Positions 1 through 5,103 of a stretch of 6,382 nucleotides of DNA are shown one piece after another. Numbering within the stretch: position 1 is the stretch's first letter; every line of letters starts with the position of its first letter. The notes below the pieces were generated by a model, which saw nothing but the letters and a program-made list of their open reading frames with translations, was not told the DNA's origin and did no database searches. This stretch comes from Ruminococcus sp. GTDB lineage: Bacteria > Bacillota > Clostridia > Oscillospirales > Ruminococcaceae. The stretch is taken from the NCBI GenBank assembly GCA_014799675.1, contig JAAVHM010000126.1, forward strand, positions 1 to 6,382, in the 5' to 3' direction. The position numbers and the translations under genes were made by a program.

Positions 1-600
1 AGCCGCAAGGATAATTCCGTCCCTCATGATCACTGCGCCGTCGTGCAAAGGCGTTTTGGGATAAAAAATATTGCCGAAAACCTCCTTGGACGGAAGCGCG
101 TTCATTACAGTACCCGTGTCTATCTGCTCGCCAAGCTTTGATTCCTGCTCGATAACAATAAGCGCACCCGTTGTTGTGGAAGACAAGTCATCACAAGCGT
201 CGCAAATGGCTTCTATCGCGGTATTCCACTTCTGCGCCATAATATCGGCAGTATCTGCCGTAAGGGAAGAAAATACAGGAAGCTTTGACACCTTGGAATG
301 CCCCATTTTTTCAAGCGACCGCCGCAGCTCGGGCTGGAAAAGCACCACCAGTGCAATAAGTCCGGAGCTGAAAACATTTTCCAGAATATATGCCATAGCG
401 TTCATTCCCACCGTACTCATAACGGCGTATGCGATAAGAATAAGTATAATACCCCTTATAAGTCCGCCTGCGCGGGTCTCCTTGACAAGGGTAAAGCCTT
501 TATAGATAAGTACTGTAAGCACAGCTATATCAACAACGTCCCAGAATTCAATAGGGAGCGTACTGTTGATAAGCGAACCAAGCCTATACAGAGAATCCAT
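1..600 (-). CDS. cdaA: Diadenylate cyclase CdaA (c-di-AMP synthase), N-terminal 200 residues, cut by the window edge
   Basis: Membrane-bound enzyme that condenses two ATP into cyclic di-AMP, the second messenger controlling potassium/osmolyte uptake and cell-wall homeostasis in Bacillota. My translation from the ATG at 598-600 gives 200 residues running off the left edge. Three hydrophobic segments (about residues 22-34, 47-62 and 72-88) match the CdaA membrane anchor and are followed by the conserved FQPELRRSLEKMG at 88-100, which leads into the DAC domain. The signature TPLHDGAVI lies at 183-191, with the catalytic DGA at 187-189. The second motif (RHR) would lie beyond the window, so activity cannot be fully judged. 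CdaA proteins are usually about 270-290 residues, so roughly a quarter to a third is missing. An AAAGGA Shine-Dalgarno at 611-616 sits 10 nt upstream of the ATG. The gene has its own promoter (635-663). In many Bacillota a ybbR/cdaR regulator gene follows cdaA; that position is outside the window. Confidence 0.96.
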   Translation of the reverse strand, partial: MDSLYRLGSLINSTLPIEFWDVVDIAVLTVLIYKGFTLVKETRAGGLIRGIILILIAYAVMSTVGMNAMAYILENVFSSGLIALVVLFQPELRRSLEKMGHSKVSKLPVFSSLTADTADIMAQKWNTAIEAICDACDDLSSTTTGALIVIEQESKLGEQIDTGTVMNALPSKEVFGNIFYPKTPLHDGAVIMRDGIILAA

Positions 601-634
601 TATCAGACCGTCCTTTCGGTAACAATATAATATT

Positions 635-663
635 ATTTTACCATTTTTTAAGATATTTTTCAA
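635..663 (-). promoter_or_regulatory. Sigma-A promoter of cdaA
   Basis: On the minus strand, TTGAAA (658-663) and TAAAAT (635-640) are separated by exactly 17 nt. TG stands one base before the -10 box (TGGTAAAAT), giving an extended -10. Transcription would begin near 628 and give a leader of about 28 nt to the cdaA ATG. It lies just downstream of the hairpin that closes the NUDIX unit, so cdaA appears to start its own transcript. Confidence 0.8.
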
Positions 664-692
664 GCCCTTTGTATAAAAAAATCAATATCAAT

Positions 693-745
693 AAAACTGA
701 CCAAAAAACATAACAATACTTCCGCAATGTTTTCGGGTCAGTTTT
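693..745 (-). terminator. Hairpin terminator after the NUDIX gene, possibly bidirectional
   Basis: A 10-bp perfect stem (693-702 with 736-745; AAAACTGACC against GGTCAGTTTT) is followed, after a 2x2 internal loop, by a second perfect 7-bp stem (705-711 with 727-733; AAAACAT against ATGTTTT) and a 15-nt apical loop. On the minus strand the hairpin begins 11 nt after the NUDIX stop codon and ends in TTTT followed by further T-rich sequence. The plus strand also ends in a run of T (742-748), so the element could work in both directions. The lower G+C content makes it weaker than the terminator at 1311-1347. Confidence 0.7.
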
Positions 746-756
746 TTTATTCTATA

Positions 757-1224
757 TCACGCCGAACCGTAAAATGAATATCGTCCTTTGCTGTCGTTGC
801 TGATATAGGGCATATTTTCAAGCAAATTTCCGTTTTTTATGCTTATCAGTATCTTTTTCGTCAGGTCGGGGACGTCCTCCCTTTTAACAGCTTCGTCAAC
901 GTCTATCCAGACCGCTTCGCTGTTCTCGTCACCGTCGGAATGGGCTTCTCCCGAAACATATTCCGCCGTAAATACTGCGTACCAATCCTTTTCGTTAAAG
1001 CGGATACCAGCAATTTTTTCCGGGCGGACAGTTACCCCCGTTTCCTCAAAAACCTCCCGCACTACTGCTTCCTGCGGAGTTTCACCTATTTTCACATATC
1101 CTCCGGGAATTATAAGTTTGCCCTTGCCTGCGCCGTATGTATGCCTTACAAGCAGGACTTTGCCGTCACAAATTACTGCCCCTGCAACAGATTTTCCCCA
1201 ATCTGTATTGATCTCTTCCGACAC
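757..1224 (-). CDS. NUDIX hydrolase, 155 aa, GTG start
   Basis: Member of the NUDIX superfamily, which cleaves nucleoside diphosphates linked to another group X; the substrate cannot be told from sequence. With the GTG start at 1222-1224 the protein is 155 residues. A full NUDIX box, GX5EX7REUXEEXGU, spans residues 42-64: G42, E48, then REVFEETGV at 56-64 with the metal-binding glutamates E57, E60 and E61. It is preceded by KLIIPGG (36-42), the usual strand entering the box. N-terminal AGAVICDGKVLLVRH (14-28) is the first strand pair of the fold; AVWIDVDEA (104-112) fits the common later motif. I chose GTG over the longer frame because GGAGG (1232-1236) lies 7 nt upstream, while the longer N-terminus would cover a strong promoter (1270-1298) and would start at a TTG inside the loop of the preceding gene's terminator. 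Single-gene unit, cytoplasmic; sanitising or nucleotide-sugar roles are both possible. Confidence 0.9.
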   Translation of the reverse strand: MSEEINTDWGKSVAGAVICDGKVLLVRHTYGAGKGKLIIPGGYVKIGETPQEAVVREVFEETGVTVRPEKIAGIRFNEKDWYAVFTAEYVSGEAHSDGDENSEAVWIDVDEAVKREDVPDLTKKILISIKNGNLLENMPYISNDSKGRYSFYGSA

Positions 1225-1231
1225 TGTCTCA

Positions 1232-1236
1232 CCTCC
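1232..1236 (-). promoter_or_regulatory. Ribosome binding site fixing the NUDIX GTG start
   Basis: GGAGG on the minus strand, in the context GGAGGTGA, is the strongest Shine-Dalgarno match in the window. It is 7 nt from the GTG at 1222-1224. None of the upstream in-frame candidates (ATG at 1257, ATG at 1311, TTG at 1326) lies both downstream of the transcript start and behind such a site. Confidence 0.88.
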
Positions 1237-1239
1237 GCA

Positions 1240-1261
1240 ATCAGTAGTAATTACCATTGAT
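1240..1261 (-). promoter_or_regulatory. 22-bp imperfect palindrome at the NUDIX transcript start (possible operator)
   Basis: An inverted repeat centred between 1250 and 1251 has 18 of 22 positions symmetric. The core is the perfect 8-mer GTAATTAC and the outer arms are ATCA and TGAT. It begins a few bases after the predicted transcription start (near 1263) and ends just before the Shine-Dalgarno. This is where a dimeric repressor could block RNA polymerase. No regulator gene is adjacent, and AT-rich palindromes can occur by chance, so this is a candidate only. Confidence 0.4.
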
Positions 1262-1269
1262 ACCGTTAT

Positions 1270-1298
1270 ATTATAACATATATTTTCTTCAGCTGCAA
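1270..1298 (-). promoter_or_regulatory. Sigma-A promoter of the NUDIX gene
   Basis: TTGCAG (1293-1298) and a perfect TATAAT (1270-1275) are separated by 17 nt. TG stands one base upstream of the -10 box (TGTTATAAT), an extended -10. The predicted start near 1263 gives a leader of about 39 nt to the GTG codon. Confidence 0.83.
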
Positions 1299-1310
1299 CT
1301 GTTTTTCTCA

Positions 1311-1347
1311 TATAAAAAGCCCGCAAAATATTTACGGGCTTTTTATA
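1311..1347 (-). terminator. Intrinsic terminator closing the GH26-like/MmcQ unit
   Basis: A perfect 13-bp stem pairs 1311-1323 with 1335-1347 around an 11-nt loop. The core is GCCCG/CGGGC flanked by A5/T5, so the minus-strand transcript ends in GGGCTTTTTATA. It starts 24 nt after the stop of the MmcQ/YjbR gene. The plus strand has the same geometry, so it may also stop antisense transcripts. The downstream NUDIX promoter begins only 12 nt further on. Confidence 0.88.
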
Positions 1348-1371
1348 ATCTCATCAAAACAGTATTCTGTA

Positions 1372-1773
1372 CTATTTATTTGATTTATTTTTCAGTTTTG
1401 GCATAACACTGCTGTAGCTTGATCCAATCAGCGAAAAAATTTCATCGTCCGAAACCGACTCGTCAAGCAGAATGGTTATCCATGAGTTTTTATTCATATG
1501 ATATGCAGGAAAAAATCCCTTTTCAAGCAGCAATGAACCGATCATTAAGCTATCGCACTTCACATCAAGAATATAAACACACTCGTCTCCCGAAAGCCCA
1601 AGCTTGCTTTTGGGCAGCTTTATCACCGCGGCATACCATTTTTTATTTATGCCATGTCTGAAAACCGCATTATTTGGTGTATTCTTCCAAAGGTATTCGG
1701 GTTCTGCTCCGTATGTACTTTTAATATGCTGAATAATTCTTTCAAGCTGCGGCGATATGTCTTTATCTTCCAT
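1372..1773 (-). CDS. MmcQ/YjbR family protein (DUF419), 133 aa
   Basis: Small cytoplasmic protein of the MmcQ/YjbR family, which adopts a CyaY-like fold and is often annotated as DNA-binding; its cellular role is not established. Typical family features are all present: EPEYLW at 24-29 near the N-terminus, AVFRH at 36-40, NKKWYAAVIKLPKSKLGL at 43-60 and the hallmark FPAYHMNKNSWITILLDES at 88-106, followed by SDDEIFSLIGSSY at 108-120. Length is normal for the family (about 110-130). ATG at 1771-1773 has AGGGAG (1779-1784) 5 nt upstream. It starts 27 nt after the stop of the GH26-like gene, with no room for a separate promoter in the gap, so it is probably co-transcribed with it and ended by the hairpin at 1311-1347. 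There is no obvious functional link to the hydrolase. Confidence 0.93.
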   Translation of the reverse strand: MEDKDISPQLERIIQHIKSTYGAEPEYLWKNTPNNAVFRHGINKKWYAAVIKLPKSKLGLSGDECVYILDVKCDSLMIGSLLLEKGFFPAYHMNKNSWITILLDESVSDDEIFSLIGSSYSSVMPKLKNKSNK

Positions 1774-1800
1774 ATAATCTCCCTGAAATCAAATCATTGC

Positions 1801-3246
1801 TTACCGTTCAACGGGTTCGCACAAAACGCGTACCCCTGGCAGCTTTTTAACGGTGTAATAATAATTTTCCGCCCAGTCGTCACCCTGTGAGGGGTCGTTC
1901 TCACCGCTTGCGGGAGGGGCAAAAAGCTTTATTGTCATTTCCGCCGCGCCGCTTAAAGGCTTCTCGTAGAACGCGCTCATAAGGTCGATTACCTTTGCTT
2001 TCGGGGACTTGTAGAACCACCTGCCGTTAATTTCTATCATGTAGTTGCCCTCGTCGTCCTCATCGAAATAAAGCTCGCAGAAATGTGGATTTTTCTCAAA
2101 CTTAACGGGAACAGCAATTCCCTCCGCGTCCTCCGAACCGCCCCAGCGAAGCGTTACAGGCAGGTTTATCTCGCTTTCCTGCTTTAATTCGGGAAGAAAA
2201 CGTTCGCTGTGGAGAATTTTCTTGTAGGTTTCCATAACAGGCTGGGGTATGCCAACGTCCTCATTGTTGGGGTCTTGAATTTCAAGACCGAGACGTCCCC
2301 TGTCGCGGAACTGATAGAACGTGAAGCCGCTGAACCAGTCGGCTTTGTCCTCCTCCATAATGTCGCAGAATTCCTTTACCATTTCCGCCTGATCGTAGGG
2401 TCCCGTAACGTCGCCGTCAGCGTTGAATTCGGACATTACCATAGGCTTTGCCACGCCGCCGTTAAGCTCCTTAAAGCGGTTGAAGCTAAGCTTTGTCAGA
2501 TTATAAACGTCCCTTACCTTGCTGCGGGAATAGTTTCCGCCGCCCGGTTCTGCAACGTCAAAGGGCCAGCCCCAGTGGAGGGACATATATTTATCAACAG
2601 ACCATATATCCGCTTCTGGAATACACTGTGCGAATTCCTTTTCCATTTCGATCTCGTTGCCATTTTCGGGGTGCTCAACGCCGCCGATACAAGCTATCGT
2701 CTTAACGTTGGGAGCATACTCATGGATTATCTTGCTGAAATGTACAAAAAAGTCAGCAACGCCCTGATAAGTGGTACGCTTTGTAAAGGAAAACCAGTCC
2801 CCCGTCGCCTCGTGATTGATACGGAGCAGCATTCTGCCGAAAGGACGCAGGTCTTTTGCAATTGCAATAAGATAATCGTCCGTAAGTGTCGGGTCGATAG
2901 TCAGCGTGAGAGTAACGTCCTGACCGTGGCGGCGAACGTCTCTCATGCAGGTGAAAGGCTCGTCGTCGGTTGTTCCGCCCAAACCGCCTTTGTAGGTAAA
3001 GTAATCGTCATATGGGTAGTCCCACTGAAAGGACACGTCCGCGTCCTTCATGACCTCGGAAATTCTGCCGGGCCACTCCTTGTCTAATGGGTAATAGCAG
3101 TACATCAAGCTTATGCTGCGGTGAGGTCTGCCGAGAGTGTGGAGAATGTAATCCTGATTGACATACTCGCCGCGCTCGGAGCCGTCCCCCAAATCAAGGG
3201 AGCATTTTGCCGCGCCCATATGTACGCCGTAAATTTTTTCGCTCAT
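1801..3246 (-). CDS. Cytoplasmic GH26-like (clan GH-A) glycoside hydrolase, 481 aa
   Basis: Probable glycoside hydrolase with a (beta/alpha)8 barrel; the substrate is unknown, and a beta-mannan-type linkage is only a guess from the GH26 resemblance. LLRINHEATGDWFSF at residues 140-154 resembles the GH26 acid/base motif (His-Glu followed by Gly-x-Trp), placing the general acid/base at E146. KPMVMSEFNADG at 267-278 resembles the GH26 nucleophile strand, placing the nucleophile at E273. Residues 1-350 form the putative barrel. About 355-481 form a further region I do not recognise, possibly a beta-rich accessory domain. There is no signal peptide, so it should act on imported oligosaccharides in the cytoplasm. 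The start is ATG 3244-3246, with AAAGGGA (3256-3262) 9 nt upstream; an 18-residue longer frame runs over the -10 box and is rejected. A LacI/CcpA-like operator (3266-3279) overlaps the transcript start. An MmcQ/YjbR gene follows 27 nt later. Family assignment rests on the two catalytic motifs only. Confidence 0.8.
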   Translation of the reverse strand: MSEKIYGVHMGAAKCSLDLGDGSERGEYVNQDYILHTLGRPHRSISLMYCYYPLDKEWPGRISEVMKDADVSFQWDYPYDDYFTYKGGLGGTTDDEPFTCMRDVRRHGQDVTLTLTIDPTLTDDYLIAIAKDLRPFGRMLLRINHEATGDWFSFTKRTTYQGVADFFVHFSKIIHEYAPNVKTIACIGGVEHPENGNEIEMEKEFAQCIPEADIWSVDKYMSLHWGWPFDVAEPGGGNYSRSKVRDVYNLTKLSFNRFKELNGGVAKPMVMSEFNADGDVTGPYDQAEMVKEFCDIMEEDKADWFSGFTFYQFRDRGRLGLEIQDPNNEDVGIPQPVMETYKKILHSERFLPELKQESEINLPVTLRWGGSEDAEGIAVPVKFEKNPHFCELYFDEDDEGNYMIEINGRWFYKSPKAKVIDLMSAFYEKPLSGAAEMTIKLFAPPASGENDPSQGDDWAENYYYTVKKLPGVRVLCEPVER

Positions 3247-3255
3247 ATTAAAAAA

Positions 3256-3262
3256 TCCCTTT
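3256..3262 (-). promoter_or_regulatory. Ribosome binding site fixing the GH26-like gene start
   Basis: AAAGGGA on the minus strand, 9 nt before the ATG at 3246. It rules out the upstream in-frame start at 3300, which has no such site and lies upstream of the -10 box. Confidence 0.85.
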
Positions 3263-3265
3263 CTT

Positions 3266-3279
3266 TGTAATCGTTTCCA
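3266..3279 (-). promoter_or_regulatory. LacI-family/cre-like operator of the GH26-like gene
   Basis: The minus strand reads TGGAAACGATTACA, centred on CG. It agrees with the CcpA catabolite-responsive element TGWNANCGNTNWCA at every fixed position except position 3 (G for W), and 5 of 7 base pairs are symmetric. It lies between the predicted transcription start (near 3282) and the Shine-Dalgarno, a repressing position. Either CcpA or a sugar-specific LacI-family regulator could bind; no regulator gene is in the window. Confidence 0.65.
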
Positions 3280-3288
3280 ATATATAAT

Positions 3289-3317
3289 AATGTAACACAA
3301 TTTTTTCCGTTTGTCAA
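3289..3317 (-). promoter_or_regulatory. Sigma-A promoter of the GH26-like gene
   Basis: A perfect -35 TTGACA (3312-3317) and TACATT (3289-3294) are separated by 17 nt. TG stands one base before the -10 box (TGTTACATT). Transcription from about 3282 would enter directly into the operator. The promoter starts 17 nt after the GNAT stop codon, with no convincing terminator between them. Confidence 0.83.
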
Positions 3318-3334
3318 TGATTTTTTACGGTTTT

Positions 3335-3892
3335 TCAAAATAAATTTATCCAGTACCGCTGAATGATACCGTTACCGGATTTTTCCGCGCTGTCTGTCAG
3401 TCCAACCGTATCTGTGACCTCGTTTTCCAGTACGCCGCCGTTGCCGATAATAGTTTTTGCGGAAGCTTCGTTCTCCTTATCACAGCAAAGCAGAACCTTT
3501 TCTTCCCCTGCTTCCCTGCACTTTTCAAGAATCAGTCCCAGCATTTCCTTTGCGTAACCCTTGCGCCTTTCCGACGGTCGGACGCTGTAGCCGATACTCC
3601 CGCCGAATTTAAACAGAAAATCCGACAGCGGGTGACGGTAATCAATGATACCCACTACTGCGCCGTCGCTTTTCCGAACCGCCAGATATACCTCCGACGG
3701 CGTATGGTTCTTGCCGTAAAGCTTGTTAAGCCATTCCTCATGATCAAGCCATTCGGCGTATGTATCAGCTTTTTCCAGTCCCGCGCAGCCGTCGAAGCCG
3801 TCGCCGTTTTCCAGCATTTCCGCCTTGTATGACATGACTTGATCTTCATACTCTGCTGTTGGCGGGACAAGCTCCAGCCTTGAAATTGGCAT
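3335..3892 (-). CDS. GNAT family N-acetyltransferase (COG3981-like), 185 aa
   Basis: Predicted acetyl-CoA-dependent N-acetyltransferase of unknown acceptor. Motif A, the acetyl-CoA pyrophosphate-binding loop, is IGYSVRPSERRKGYAKEML at residues 100-118, with R109-R110-K111-G112-Y113-A114 forming the Q/R-x-x-G-x-A signature. The following CREAGEEKVLLCCDKENEAS (125-144) and NGGVLENEV (151-159) fit the COG3981 type of predicted acetyltransferase, as does VVGIIDYRHPLSD at 79-91. ATG 3890-3892 is chosen because AAGGAG (3901-3906) lies 8 nt upstream; a TTG seven codons earlier overlaps the previous stop and lacks a site of its own. It begins 17 nt after the end of the exported repeat-protein gene and has no promoter between, so the two are almost certainly one transcript. 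Cytoplasmic, with no membrane segment. Whether it modifies anything related to its exported neighbour is unknown. Confidence 0.92.
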   Translation of the reverse strand: MPISRLELVPPTAEYEDQVMSYKAEMLENGDGFDGCAGLEKADTYAEWLDHEEWLNKLYGKNHTPSEVYLAVRKSDGAVVGIIDYRHPLSDFLFKFGGSIGYSVRPSERRKGYAKEMLGLILEKCREAGEEKVLLCCDKENEASAKTIIGNGGVLENEVTDTVGLTDSAEKSGNGIIQRYWINLF

Positions 3893-3900
3893 ATCAAACG

Positions 3901-3906
3901 CTCCTT
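3901..3906 (-). promoter_or_regulatory. Ribosome binding site fixing the GNAT start
   Basis: AAGGAG on the minus strand, 8 nt before the ATG at 3892, inside the 17-nt gap after the previous gene. It supports the 185-residue product over the TTG-initiated 192-residue frame. Confidence 0.83.
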
Positions 3907-3909
3907 GTA

Positions 3910-5061
3910 TCAATTGCCGAAATATTTTTCTATTTCCTTAGAGGTAAGCTTTTCAGCTCCGGTGATATTTCCGTTTTTGTCACGAGCTATTTTAATATCG
4001 GCTTTACCTTTGGGATTTGTTTCCACCGTTGCAATTATTGCGGAAGAGTCGCTGCGCTGTAAGTCAAGGAAGTATCTCACAGGCTCGTTATTATAGTAAT
4101 AATGACCGTCCTTATAGGTAACGCCGTATTTTGAGTATTCTTTCACGGTTGTACTGTCTGAAAAATTTTCGTCCCAATCGCTCCAAAAATCCCAATCGTC
4201 AAAGTCCCAACAGTCAAAATCATCATCGTCACAGCCGCAAATCGCTTTAAAGCTCATTTTTCTGTCCTTTGAAGCCTTGTCATACCATGCCTTTACAGCG
4301 TCCTCGTCCATTTCGTTTACAAGAACTGCAAAGAAAGCTACCCTGCCGTCAGCATAGGCTTTTTCGGCGTATGTATTGACCAATGCGCCTGCTTCAACTG
4401 CCGAGCTGTCCTTAACGCTGTTAAAGCATATGGAAAAAAGCGCTATATCATCGTCTGCGTAGGCTTTGTCCAAATACCGTTTGGCAAGTCCCACATTGTC
4501 GAGGACAATGAGAGATACCGAAAAGAACGCCGCATCGCTGTCGTCGTAAGACTTTTTCAAATACTCACTTTGAGTTTTGCTGTCCGCAAAAGGCAGTACC
4601 GCCCCATAGTACGCAATATCGTCATTTTTATAGTACCGCTTTACAAGCGTTTCGGGAGAAGCATTTCCCGTATTTTTTATTTCCAGAACAACAGGTCTTG
4701 AAAGCTTGTTATCTTCCGCCTTGATACGGTTCAGAATATCTGCAAGCGCGGCAGTAACATTTTTGTCGGACATATTTTTTTGGAGACCGTCCTCGTACCA
4801 AACAGTCATTGATGTTTTGTCCAAAAGCGTGACCTTTTTACTGCCGAGGGACTCCGCAGTTTTGTCGGAAATATTCCAGCCAATTTCAAAAATATAGGGC
4901 TTGCTGTAAAAGCACTGACGTGAGTAATTATATTCCACCCTGCCGCTTTTGTCGGTAATTGCGCTTACGGAAATTGCTGGCAATACCGCAGTCAAAGCAA
5001 AAATAAATACAAATAAAAATGCGGAACATTTTTTAAATATTGATGATTTGCTAAAGCTCAT
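3910..5061 (-). CDS. Exported repeat protein with Asp/Trp-rich segment, unknown function, 383 aa
   Basis: I cannot assign a function. Residues 1-34 are a classical signal peptide: basic start, hydrophobic core AFLFVFIFALTAVLPAI at 14-30, and SVSA at 31-34 with probable cleavage after A34. There is no lipobox, so the protein is released or held by other means. Residues 35-135 form an N-terminal region (FEIGWNIS at 58-65). Residues 137-268 hold about five degenerate repeats built around Tyr-x-Lys-x-Tyr-x-x-Asp followed by an aromatic/hydrophobic strip. Residues 275-300 are extremely rich in Asp, Trp and Phe with three Cys. The C-terminal part (307-383) contains YYYNNEPVRYFLDL and KADIKIARDKNGNI; this pattern recalls C-terminal domains I associate with some clostridial exported or BlaR1-like proteins, but I could not check that. 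ATG 5059-5061 is supported by GAAAGGT (5071-5077) 9 nt upstream; an 18-residue longer frame crosses the -10 box. First gene of a unit with the GNAT gene. Confidence 0.88.
   Translation of the reverse strand: MSFSKSSIFKKCSAFLFVFIFALTAVLPAISVSAITDKSGRVEYNYSRQCFYSKPYIFEIGWNISDKTAESLGSKKVTLLDKTSMTVWYEDGLQKNMSDKNVTAALADILNRIKAEDNKLSRPVVLEIKNTGNASPETLVKRYYKNDDIAYYGAVLPFADSKTQSEYLKKSYDDSDAAFFSVSLIVLDNVGLAKRYLDKAYADDDIALFSICFNSVKDSSAVEAGALVNTYAEKAYADGRVAFFAVLVNEMDEDAVKAWYDKASKDRKMSFKAICGCDDDDFDCWDFDDWDFWSDWDENFSDSTTVKEYSKYGVTYKDGHYYYNNEPVRYFLDLQRSDSSAIIATVETNPKGKADIKIARDKNGNITGAEKLTSKEIEKYFGN
4162..4239 (-). other. Asp/Trp/Phe-rich segment of the exported protein (residues 275-300)
   Basis: Within 26 residues there are 11 Asp, 4 Trp, 4 Phe and 3 Cys (C275, C277, C284). 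A run of four Asp (278-281) is followed by alternating acidic and aromatic residues such as WDFDDWDFW (285-293). It separates the repeat region from the C-terminal domain. The composition suggests a flexible, strongly charged linker or a cation-binding surface; neither is shown. Confidence 0.8.
4258..4653 (-). repeat. Five degenerate 28-35-residue protein repeats (residues 137-268)
   Basis: The segments VKRYYKNDDIAYYGAV (140-155), LKKSYDDSDAAFFSVS (168-183), LDKAYADDDIALFSIC (197-212), AEKAYADGRVAFFAVL (232-247) and YDKASKDRKMSFKAIC (260-275) align without gaps. The anchor positions 144, 172, 201, 236 and 264 are spaced 28, 29, 35 and 28 residues. The last unit is the most diverged (Ser for Tyr). 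The pattern suggests tandem helical units; I do not recognise a named repeat family. Confidence 0.7.
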
Positions 5062-5070
5062 AATAATACG

Positions 5071-5077
5071 ACCTTTC
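5071..5077 (-). promoter_or_regulatory. Ribosome binding site fixing the exported-protein start
   Basis: GAAAGGT on the minus strand, 9 nt upstream of the ATG at 5061 and downstream of the predicted transcription start near 5097. Confidence 0.75.
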
Positions 5078-5103
5078 AATATAATATAATAATCTTTTAC
5101 TAT

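Noticed and set aside
71..630. Plus-strand open frames opposite cdaA.
   Set aside because: The minus strand encodes a recognisable CdaA N-terminus through the DGA motif; the plus-strand frames show no domain.
839..1276. Plus-strand open frames across the NUDIX gene.
   Set aside because: The minus strand carries a complete NUDIX box and its own promoter. The plus-strand frames are rich in Ser/Thr/Pro in the manner of antisense shadows.
1257..1326. Alternative NUDIX starts at ATG 1257, ATG 1311 or TTG 1326.
   Set aside because: ATG 1257 is only a few bases after the predicted transcript start with no Shine-Dalgarno; the other two lie upstream of the promoter or inside a terminator.
2209..3087. 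A 292-codon plus-strand open frame opposite the GH26-like gene.
   Set aside because: It lies wholly within a gene with catalytic motifs, promoter and Shine-Dalgarno on the other strand, and its translation shows no recognisable domain.
3301..3345. Possible terminator hairpin CCGT/ACGG between the GNAT and GH26-like genes.
   Set aside because: The stem is only 4 bp and the T run is on the plus strand, where there is no gene to terminate.
3893..3913. TTG start for the GNAT gene, overlapping the previous stop codon.
   Set aside because: AAGGAG lies inside this extension at ideal distance from the ATG at 3892, so the extension is the ribosome binding region.
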